Shown: positions 1 to 6,466 of the stretch, one piece after another | Numbering within the stretch: the stretch's first letter is position 1 | How the letters are laid out: each line of letters opens with the position of its first letter | Source of the DNA: Bacillus_BA songklensis | Lineage (GTDB): Bacteria > Bacillota > Bacilli > Bacillales > Bacillaceae_H | Length of the DNA stretch: 64,000 nucleotides | Reading direction: 5' to 3' | Assembly: GCF_042649685.1 (NCBI RefSeq) | Contig: NZ_JBHRZT010000020.1 | Span: 496,001 to 560,000 of the forward strand | Translations under genes and position numbers: made by a program | The notes under the pieces: model-generated | Database searches by the model: none | The model's input: only the letters and a program-made list of their open reading frames with translations | What the model was told of the DNA's origin: nothing

Positions 1-46
1 ATTGTTCTGCCCAATCCTCAAAAATGTTTAGAAACTCACGCCCCAT
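1..46 (-). CDS. yrrT: YrrT-type SAM-dependent methyltransferase, N-terminal fragment cut by the window edge
   Basis: Only the first 15 codons are in the window. They read MGREFLNIFEDWAEQ, which matches the N-terminus I know for B. subtilis YrrT, a SAM-dependent methyltransferase encoded with the methionine-to-cysteine conversion genes (mtnN, mccA, mccB). An AAGGAG ribosome binding site lies at 55-60, 8 bases before the ATG. The gene is divergent from yrzA, as in B. subtilis. The identification rests on a short peptide plus synteny, so the family is likely but the exact role is inferred. Confidence 0.75.
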   Translation of the reverse strand, partial: MGREFLNIFEDWAEQ

Positions 47-62
47 TTTGTGCACTCCTTTT

Positions 63-92
63 AATACTTATAATTCCTATAAATATACTATG
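63..92 (-). promoter_or_regulatory. Possible CymR-binding site upstream of yrrT
   Basis: On the minus strand the yrrT leader contains ATAGGAATTATAAG, with the core GGAATT at 72-77, inside an AT-rich stretch. Established knowledge: CymR of B. subtilis represses the yrrT operon through sites that contain ATNGGAATT. A cymR gene is present at 30982-31398. Assignment is by motif and context only. Confidence 0.45.
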
Positions 93-210
93 TTTTAAAG
101 CTTTAATTGTCCTTAAATTATCATAACTATTCGTTTTCATCAAGAAAAAATTATTCTATGTATAGTATTCGGGATACACCTGGTACAATCTGTACGTCGA
201 AATTCCAACG

Positions 211-228
211 GGTGAAGCTTCACTTTAT
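211..228 (+). repeat. Family B repeat, 3' end fragment
   Basis: The 18 bases GGTGAAGCTTCACTTTAT match the 3' end of the family B copies at 6384-6430 and 57812-57861. The 5' end (CCCGCTCT...) is not recognisable here, so this is a degraded or partial copy. It contains the palindrome GTGAAGCTTCAC. Confidence 0.5.
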
Positions 229-304
229 CAATCTTTTCGTTTTTTAGGAAAATACCTTGTATACTATAAAAAGGAAAAGTGAAAAGATGGAGGGAGTTTT
301 GAAA

Positions 305-517
305 ATGCAGTTCAAATTAGAAGTATTAGAAGATAAAGTCGAATTCTTTGAAGCAAACGATTTAACAACATTAGAAAAACAAATCAATGAGAAAATTGAG
401 CAAAACAAAGCGATTATGCTGGAAGTCCATCATGTCTCCCACCAAATGTCGATCGATTACGAACACGGGCGCAAATATTATTCTGCCGTTGTTCACTTTA
501 AATTAAAAAGGCATTAG
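305..517 (+). CDS. yrzA: YrzA-type small protein (DUF2536)
   Basis: A 70-residue protein beginning MQFKLEVLEDKVEFFEA and ending in KLKRH. It has no membrane segment and no catalytic motif; the function is unknown. It resembles B. subtilis YrzA (DUF2536), which sits in the same place between yrrS and yrrT. An upstream in-frame ATG exists at 257, but the ATG at 305 was chosen because GGAGGG at 289-294 lies 10 bases before it. A TATACT box at 260-265 could be the -10 element, though no good -35 is visible. The TAG stop at 515-517 is immediately followed by the family A repeat array. Confidence 0.75.
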   Translation: MQFKLEVLEDKVEFFEANDLTTLEKQINEKIEQNKAIMLEVHHVSHQMSIDYEHGRKYYSAVVHFKLKRH

Positions 518-829
518 AAAAGCGGAACGAGCCTGCTTAGCCCCATAGGAAATTGGAACTTCTGAGAAGGAGTCGCTTTTTGACTCCGCAGGAAGAAGTG
601 AAATTGCCGTAGGGGCTGGCTCGTGCAGCTAGACAACTAAGAAAAGCGGAACGAGCCTGCTTAGCCCCATAGGAAATTGGAGCTTCTGAGAAGGAGTCGC
701 TTTTTGACTCCGCAGGAAGAAGTGAAATTGCCGTAGGGGCTGGCTCGTGCAGCTAGACAACTAAGAAAAGCGGAACGAGCCTGCTTAGCCCCATAGGAAA
801 TTGGAGCTTCTGAGAAGGAGTCGCTTTTA
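518..829 (+). repeat. Family A repeat: 124-bp unit in about 2.5 tandem copies
   Basis: Units start at 518, 642 and 766 with AAAAGCGGAACGAGCC, a period of exactly 124 bases. The first two units differ at one base that I could find (GGAACTTC against GGAGCTTC). The third breaks off near 829, right after GAGTCGCTTTT. Each unit contains GAGTCGCTTTTTGACTC and ends in AGCTAGACAACTAAG. Related 124-base units, in the opposite orientation, lie at 13025-13338 and 19775-19925. The array begins at the yrzA stop codon. With the terminator at 851-888 it fills the 409-base gap up to the next gene; I see nothing else in it. Confidence 0.9.
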
Positions 830-850
830 TACTTTTTTATAGCAAGCAAA

Positions 851-888
851 AAGGGCTGAAGCGTGCAAAACTGCACGTTTCAGCCCTT
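851..888 (-). terminator. Intrinsic terminator of the lyase operon
   Basis: Arms AAGGGCTGAAGCGTGCA (851-867) and TGCACGTTTCAGCCCTT (872-888) form a 17-bp stem with one G-T pair and a 4-base loop. On the minus strand the stem is followed by TTTTTGC. It lies 38 bases after the stop of the lyase gene. Confidence 0.85.
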
Positions 889-926
889 CCCCGTTTCATG
901 GTGAATCACCGTCCCAGAGTTTATTG

Positions 927-2432
927 TCATGCAGTGAAAATAGCCTCCATTGCCTTCCTTAACTTTTCCTTACTGTCACTCTGAAAGTCCATCTCACGCT
1001 GAACGAGGCTCGCTTGCTGTTCACGCGTTTGTTTACGTAGAGAAATCATCCTTTGCACTTCCTGATAACTTGGTCCCCCTTGAATACGCCTTCGCTGTAC
1101 AAAGGTTTCAGGGCAAACAACCCCTTCCCATTCTTTCGCTGTAAGAGAAACGGGTAAAACTGAGGATAAAAGAGAGTTTACCTCATTGACTTTAAGCTCG
1201 TACAATTCTTTTTGTAAGTTTACACATTGTTTGGCGATAAGACCGGCCATTTTGTGTGCAGCACGAAATGGCACATCTTTATCCCGTGCTAACACATCTG
1301 CGAGCTCTGTAATCGTAATGCAGGAAGTTTTAGCTCTTTTCCGGAGCAGCGCTTTATTAACCGTCATGGTTTTTATGACGGCGTTCATCAGATGAATGAC
1401 ACGGTTCGCTTTTTCATAACTGCGATAAAGATGTGGCTGCAAGTCGTCTTCCGTATCGACAATATCGCTAAATGGTGTATTATGGATCATTTGAACAGCG
1501 GCTAATGCTTCTCCGCTGGAACTGCTTGCAAGGGCTCTCGAATGTTCAATGGATACCGGGTTTCTTTTTTGCGGCATAATACTGCTAATCTGTACATATG
1601 GATCTGCTACTTGAATCGCACCAAACTCTTTTGTCACCTGTAAAAGAAAATCTTGTATCCACCTACCCATATTTGTCATAAGTGACAAAACAGCAGACGC
1701 CGCCTCTATTAAATAATCTCCGCCCGCAACAGCATCATAGGAATTTTCAATAATTCCTCCAAACCCTAACAGTTCGCATACCCTCTGACGGCTGATCGGA
1801 AATCCTGTCGTGGTTAAAGCAGCTGAACCTAACGGTGATACGTTCACCCGGCGATATGCAGCCCACAGCCGGTCAATGTCACGATTTAACAAGTCGAATA
1901 CGGCAACAAGATAATGACCGAATGTTGTAGGCTGCGCCGGTTGCGTGTGGGTATAAGCTGTCATAATGGTTTCCTTATGTTCCTCTGCCTTTTCTAAAAT
2001 GGCGTCACTTAGCATGACTGTGTTTGTAATCGTTTCAAGAATATGCCTGCGCAGCACCATGCGATACATGGCAACCCCCATATCGTTTCTGCTTCTCGCT
2101 ATGTGCATTTTGCCCGCGAGTTCTTTCCCGATTTCTTCTCCCATTCTATGTTCAACTAAAAAAAACAAGTCTTCAAACCGTGGATCATAATTCAGATTCT
2201 TATAATCGATATGAGAGACCTGCTCAACTCCTTGCAACATCACTTTTGCTTCTTTTCTTTGTAAAATGTTTTGTTCAGCAAGCATAACGATATGGGCTTT
2301 ATGAATCTCAAGCATTTCGTGGAACAAATAATCGCGCTGATCATTAAAAACATGTTTTAATAAATGTTCTACATATGTTTTCCCCGGGAAAACCATACCT
2401 TCCCTTTGGATAAACTCCTCTTTTGAACTCAT
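927..2432 (-). CDS. Argininosuccinate-lyase superfamily C-N lyase, not typical ArgH
   Basis: A cytoplasmic enzyme of about 501 residues in the aspartase/fumarase superfamily. The signature SSIMPQKRNP is near residues 283-292, with HIARSRND near 110 and THTQPAQP near 161, which fits the argininosuccinate lyase branch. The family cleaves a C-N bond and usually releases fumarate. It lacks the KLWGGRF-type start of housekeeping ArgH, is some 40 residues longer, and has no argG beside it. It is the last gene of an operon with an ABC importer, so a catabolic lyase acting on an imported amino-dicarboxylate conjugate is more likely than arginine synthesis; EDDS lyase is a family precedent. Start chosen at the second ATG, 7 bases after GGAG; a TTG (2438) and an ATG (2435) precede it. 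Confidence 0.7.
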   Translation of the reverse strand: MSSKEEFIQREGMVFPGKTYVEHLLKHVFNDQRDYLFHEMLEIHKAHIVMLAEQNILQRKEAKVMLQGVEQVSHIDYKNLNYDPRFEDLFFLVEHRMGEEIGKELAGKMHIARSRNDMGVAMYRMVLRRHILETITNTVMLSDAILEKAEEHKETIMTAYTHTQPAQPTTFGHYLVAVFDLLNRDIDRLWAAYRRVNVSPLGSAALTTTGFPISRQRVCELLGFGGIIENSYDAVAGGDYLIEAASAVLSLMTNMGRWIQDFLLQVTKEFGAIQVADPYVQISSIMPQKRNPVSIEHSRALASSSSGEALAAVQMIHNTPFSDIVDTEDDLQPHLYRSYEKANRVIHLMNAVIKTMTVNKALLRKRAKTSCITITELADVLARDKDVPFRAAHKMAGLIAKQCVNLQKELYELKVNEVNSLLSSVLPVSLTAKEWEGVVCPETFVQRRRIQGGPSYQEVQRMISLRKQTREQQASLVQREMDFQSDSKEKLRKAMEAIFTA

Positions 2433-2447
2433 CATCAATCTCCTTTC

Positions 2448-4133
2448 CTACAAGGATCTTTCTGCTTTTACGCCGAAAAATTGATTGGAGATAAACAAAA
2501 CAATCGCAATTAAACCGATTTGAATCATTCCATAAGCAGCAGCCTGCCCCAGATTAAACATGCGCAGCTGATTCATGATTTCAATGGAAATGGGCCTGTT
2601 GCTGATGGTATAAAGTAAAACGGATGTCGGGAACTCTCCCACCGCCTGCACAAAGGCAAGCAACGTACCAGATAGTACACCGGGCAGTACAAGAGGCAGC
2701 ACAATTTTCCTAAATGCATAAAACCATTTAGCCCCCAGATTGCGGGCAGCCTCCTCCAACGAATCATCCAGCTGTTCCAAAGCCGCATTCGTGGAGCGCA
2801 CAACAAGAGGGATATGTCTTACAAAGTAAGCCAGCGGCAAAATCCAAAATGTTCCCACCAGGACGTTCCCGAACGTGAAAATCGATCTTTCGTTAAAGGC
2901 CAGAATTAAATTCATTCCAACTACGGTTGCCGGTAAAGCCCATGGAAGCATGACCGTCATATCAAGCAAGTTTTTTCCGTAAAATTTTCGCTTCACTAAC
3001 ACATAAGAAGTTAAGATGCCGAATATAAAGTTTCCTACTGTGGCAACGGCAGCAAGCAGCAAACTGTTTCGAACCGGATTCCACACTCCCGGGTCATTGA
3101 ATAGCAGCAAGTAATTTTCCATGTTAAAGACCGTGGGATACGCCTGCCATGTCCACGTACCATCAGGAACAAGCGATAAGATGAGAATCGTTACATGGGG
3201 CAGCAGTAAAATGATTACTCCCACAATCCCGAAAACGACGAGCGTCCACTTAATGAAAGGATTTTTCACTTCACTGCGATGGGTACCGATGCCTTTTGAA
3301 GACATTCGATAATCTTTACGGTTTTGATGCCACCGCATGAATAATAAGAATGAGATGGAAACAATGGATAAGATGACAGACTGTGCCGCAGCCATTTCCA
3401 AGTTTCCGTTTACTTTTGAAAAATAAATTTGCAGGCTTAATACGCGATAACCGCCCGCCAATAAAAACGGAGCGCTGAATGACGCCATCGATGTCATAAA
3501 AACCAATAAGGAAGCGGCGACAATAGCAGGCGTCAATAACGGCAATGTCACTTTACGAAACACGGTAAAACGGGAAGCTCCCAGGTTAAAGGCCGCTTCT
3601 TCAAGAGATGGATCAATATTGCGGATCGTAGATGACACCGTCATATAAAAATAAACATACATCGTATAGGCGTGAACAATTAAAATCCCCGATACGCCTC
3701 CAATACTAAAAGGCACACCCTCTAGACGGAACAAATCTTTCAACGCGTTCGGTACAAGCCCCGTTTCTCCGTATAAAAACATAAAGGCCATAACCCCTAC
3801 CAGTGAAGGGAGAACAATCGGCATAATCGCCACACTGGAGAAGAAACTTCTTCCGGGAAAATCATACTTATTAAAAATGAAAGCCAAAGGAATGCCAATC
3901 AATGCGCTGAACAAAACAGACAATAGCGAAATATACACCGAATTCCAGAGCGCCTCCAAATTCGATAGACTCTCTTTGTTAAAGAAAGCTTGATAGTTTT
4001 TCACACTAAAAATCCCATCAGACTGGAAACTCTCCCATAATGTCCGCATGGATGGATAAAATACATAGGAGAACAGCACTAACACAATCGGGATGAGCAA
4101 TAGTACCGTAAAACGATTCTCTTTATTTTTCAC
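2448..4133 (-). CDS. ABC transporter permease, two fused permease domains (Fe3+/aminoethylphosphonate/polyamine type)
   Basis: A 561-residue inner membrane protein with about 12 hydrophobic segments. It contains two binding-protein-dependent permease domains in tandem, each with an EAA loop: EEAAFNLGAS near residue 178 and EEAARNLGAK in the second half near 460. Such fused permeases (FbpB/AfuB-like) pair with a single ATPase and a ferric-type binding protein. The start is GTG with GGGAGG 8 bases upstream, overlapping the ATPase gene by 11 bases, so the two are translationally linked. The substrate is not readable from the sequence: iron, phosphonate, thiamine and polyamine systems share this architecture. 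Confidence 0.85.
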   Translation of the reverse strand: MKNKENRFTVLLLIPIVLVLFSYVFYPSMRTLWESFQSDGIFSVKNYQAFFNKESLSNLEALWNSVYISLLSVLFSALIGIPLAFIFNKYDFPGRSFFSSVAIMPIVLPSLVGVMAFMFLYGETGLVPNALKDLFRLEGVPFSIGGVSGILIVHAYTMYVYFYMTVSSTIRNIDPSLEEAAFNLGASRFTVFRKVTLPLLTPAIVAASLLVFMTSMASFSAPFLLAGGYRVLSLQIYFSKVNGNLEMAAAQSVILSIVSISFLLFMRWHQNRKDYRMSSKGIGTHRSEVKNPFIKWTLVVFGIVGVIILLLPHVTILILSLVPDGTWTWQAYPTVFNMENYLLLFNDPGVWNPVRNSLLLAAVATVGNFIFGILTSYVLVKRKFYGKNLLDMTVMLPWALPATVVGMNLILAFNERSIFTFGNVLVGTFWILPLAYFVRHIPLVVRSTNAALEQLDDSLEEAARNLGAKWFYAFRKIVLPLVLPGVLSGTLLAFVQAVGEFPTSVLLYTISNRPISIEIMNQLRMFNLGQAAAYGMIQIGLIAIVLFISNQFFGVKAERSL

Positions 4134-5238
4134 GAAGACCGCCTCCCGTCAAGCGCGGTACGATTCGAAGGCTATGTGACGGAAATTTTAAATAAACAGT
4201 TTCATCCGGTTTCAGTTCTATCATGTATCGATTGTTTAATGTAAGGACTTGAATGATGCGGGAATGCACCTTTACAAACAGATGCATCGCGGCCCCTGTA
4301 AATTGAACGAGTTCCACGTTGCCTTCCAGTAGGTTTTCCTCCTCTGTCTTTTCACCATACACTTCAATGGACTCAGGACGAATGGACAAAGACAAAGGAG
4401 AAGATTGGGTGTTCGCCGCTACTGTCATCTCGGAGGGTTCAATTACAAATGAACAATGCTCCTGTTCTTCCCAGCAAACTTGAATGATTTGATCGTTTCT
4501 CTCTTTCATGACAACAGGGATTAGATTTGTTTCCCCGATAAAGGAAGCCACAAAATCATTGGCCGGTTGGTTGTAAATTTCTTTCGGCGTTCCAATTTGC
4601 TGACATTCACCAAAATTGAAGACAGCAATGCGATCACTCATGGACAACGCTTCTGTTTGATCATGTGTCACATAAATGGTCGTAATGTTATATTCCTTTT
4701 GCAATCGCAAAATTTCTGTACGCATATCATCGCGCAAGCGAGCATCGAGATTGCTGAGAGGCTCATCAAGCAGCAAAATATCCGGCTCGATCACAAGGGC
4801 TCTTGCAAGGGCGACACGCTGCTGCTGACCACCGCTCAATTGACTTACCTGCCTGTCGCTATAGGGATCGAGTCTGACTTTTTTTAAAGTTGCCTTTACC
4901 TTTTGTTTAATATGTGATGAAGCCATTTTTCGTACCTTGAGACCAAATGCCACATTCTCAAAAACAGTCATATGCGGGAAAAGGGCATAGTTTTGAAAAA
5001 CCATGCCCGTATTGCGCTTTTCCGGCACCACTTTTGTCACATCACGATCCCCGAATTTGACGCTGCCTGTGGAAGGATAATAAAAACCGGCAATCATTCG
5101 CAATGTAGTTGTTTTCCCGCATCCACTTGGTCCAAGGAAGGTAAAAAATTCGCCTTCTTTAATCTCCAATTCTAAGTTTTTGACTGCATGAAAGGTTCCG
5201 AAATATTTGTTGATGTTCTCTAGTACAACAGAAGACAT
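4123..5238 (-). CDS. ABC transporter ATP-binding protein (PotA/FbpC type)
   Basis: A 371-residue ATPase that powers the adjacent permease. It has Walker A GPSGCGKTT, signature LSGGQQQR, Walker B DILLLDEPLSNLDA and a switch histidine in THDQTEA. The C-terminal third is a TOBE-like regulatory domain (SLSIRPESIEVYG). The frame stays open 46 codons upstream, but that part overlaps the binding-protein gene; ATG 5238 was chosen because GGGGGAGG precedes it. It lies 19 bases after the binding-protein stop. The family includes spermidine, ferric, sulfate and phosphonate importers, so substrate remains open. Confidence 0.9.
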   Translation of the reverse strand: MSSVVLENINKYFGTFHAVKNLELEIKEGEFFTFLGPSGCGKTTTLRMIAGFYYPSTGSVKFGDRDVTKVVPEKRNTGMVFQNYALFPHMTVFENVAFGLKVRKMASSHIKQKVKATLKKVRLDPYSDRQVSQLSGGQQQRVALARALVIEPDILLLDEPLSNLDARLRDDMRTEILRLQKEYNITTIYVTHDQTEALSMSDRIAVFNFGECQQIGTPKEIYNQPANDFVASFIGETNLIPVVMKERNDQIIQVCWEEQEHCSFVIEPSEMTVAANTQSSPLSLSIRPESIEVYGEKTEEENLLEGNVELVQFTGAAMHLFVKVHSRIIQVLTLNNRYMIELKPDETVYLKFPSHSLRIVPRLTGGGLREK

Positions 5239-5257
5239 GTCTTCCTCCCCCTCTCTA

Positions 5258-6349
5258 TCATTCTTTTTTATCTTTTTCTTTGTTTTTAATGTTTGTATCC
5301 CAATCTTCCATCCACTCGTTCGATTTCTCTTCGAACACTTTCCAATCAATATCCATTGCATTGATTTCAGTTTCACTGATCCATGCAGGCAGGTCAGTAA
5401 TGTCGCTGCGCGTCGGAATGCGGTAATATTCCTCTGCTAAAGTTTTGGTTGATTCCTCGGAGTTGACAAACTCATAGAATGCTTTGGCCGCTTCCGGATG
5501 TTTACTCCCTTTTACAACAGCAATCCCCTCTGTTAAAACCGGTGTGCCGCTCTTTGGGACGATAAAATCAAACGGGTAATTTTTCTGCTCCTTCAACATA
5601 ACAACATCCGGCATCGCCCATACGGACAGCTTTCCTTCTCCTTTTGCCACCTTGTTGTACATGATTTCAGGGTTAGCAGCGTATTCTTTCGTGTTGGTAT
5701 CCAATTTCTTCAACCATTCATATCCAGTTGTTGCATCTTGTGTATCTTTATAATCACGGTAAATCATTGCCGAGAAAATCGTTCTCATCGTTCCGGATGC
5801 AAGCGGATAACGAATGATGATCTCATCCTTCCATTTTGGCTCTAACAATTCATCCCAATCCTGCGGGGCCTCTTCTTTCTTCAATAGCTTCGTGTTGTAC
5901 ATAATAACTTCCGGCGTTTGGCTCGTGCCGGACCAATACCAGTCAGGATCATGAAACTTAGCATCTAAACTATCTGCATAACTTGGTTTATATGATTGTA
6001 ATAAATCTTCACTTTTTGCCTGATTAAACATGACAGAAGGAGCTCCCCACCATACGTCGGCCTGAGGATTATTCTTTTCGGAACGAATGCGGTCAAGCAC
6101 TTCCTGTGACCCTAAATCGAGCCACTCAACGTCCACGTTATATTCCGCTTCAAACTTTTGCTCGAATTGCTGTAAAATATCTTTTCCATGCGGAGAATAC
6201 ACCACTACTTTTTCCTCCAGCTTTTTCTCCCCTGTTTTCGTTGTTTCCTTCGGTTCATTGTTTGCAGGTTCACTTGCCATACAGCCTGTTAAAAATATGG
6301 AAAGAACGAATGCTGTAGAGCAAGCAATAGAAGCCTTACGTTTGACCAT
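5258..6349 (-). CDS. Lipoprotein solute-binding protein of the ferric/aminoethylphosphonate type
   Basis: A 363-residue extracellular binding protein. A signal peptide ends in the lipobox LTGC with Cys23 as the lipid anchor, followed by an acidic linker. The mature part begins VVVYSPHGKDILQQF and carries ADVWWGAPSVMFNQAK, typical of the family that binds Fe3+, 2-aminoethylphosphonate, thiamine or other small anions. AAGGGGG lies before the ATG. It is the third gene of the operon, with a 117-base gap after the PIG-L gene that contains a family B repeat. The ligand is unknown. Confidence 0.88.
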   Translation of the reverse strand: MVKRKASIACSTAFVLSIFLTGCMASEPANNEPKETTKTGEKKLEEKVVVYSPHGKDILQQFEQKFEAEYNVDVEWLDLGSQEVLDRIRSEKNNPQADVWWGAPSVMFNQAKSEDLLQSYKPSYADSLDAKFHDPDWYWSGTSQTPEVIMYNTKLLKKEEAPQDWDELLEPKWKDEIIIRYPLASGTMRTIFSAMIYRDYKDTQDATTGYEWLKKLDTNTKEYAANPEIMYNKVAKGEGKLSVWAMPDVVMLKEQKNYPFDFIVPKSGTPVLTEGIAVVKGSKHPEAAKAFYEFVNSEESTKTLAEEYYRIPTRSDITDLPAWISETEINAMDIDWKVFEEKSNEWMEDWDTNIKNKEKDKKE

Positions 6350-6383
6350 AAAAGTTTCCCCCTTGTTTCTGTCTATATTTGAT

Positions 6384-6430
6384 TCCGCTCTATTGGCAGA
6401 AAAACCCCACTGATAGAAGCTTCACTTTAT
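6384..6430 (+). repeat. Family B repeat, short form
   Basis: The segment starts TCCGCTCTATTGGCAG, continues AAAAACCCCAC and ends GAAGCTTCACTTTAT. It matches the copy at 57812-57861 at both ends. It lies between the PIG-L and binding-protein genes, pointing against transcription. A 20-base segment just downstream (CTGTGCTGCCGTACAG) can form a small hairpin. Confidence 0.6.
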
Positions 6431-6466
6431 AGAAGCTGTGCTGCCGTACAGCCTCTTGTTGCACGA

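Noticed and set aside
518..829. CRISPR array
   Set aside because: The repeats are 124 bases and directly tandem with no unique spacers, and no cas genes are present.
661..876. Minus-strand open frame of 71 codons after yrzA
   Set aside because: It lies in the 124-bp repeat array and the terminator; its sequence repeats with the array and has no family resemblance.
927..2432. Housekeeping argH of arginine biosynthesis
   Set aside because: N-terminus, length and neighbourhood do not fit; the lyase superfamily call is kept without the symbol.
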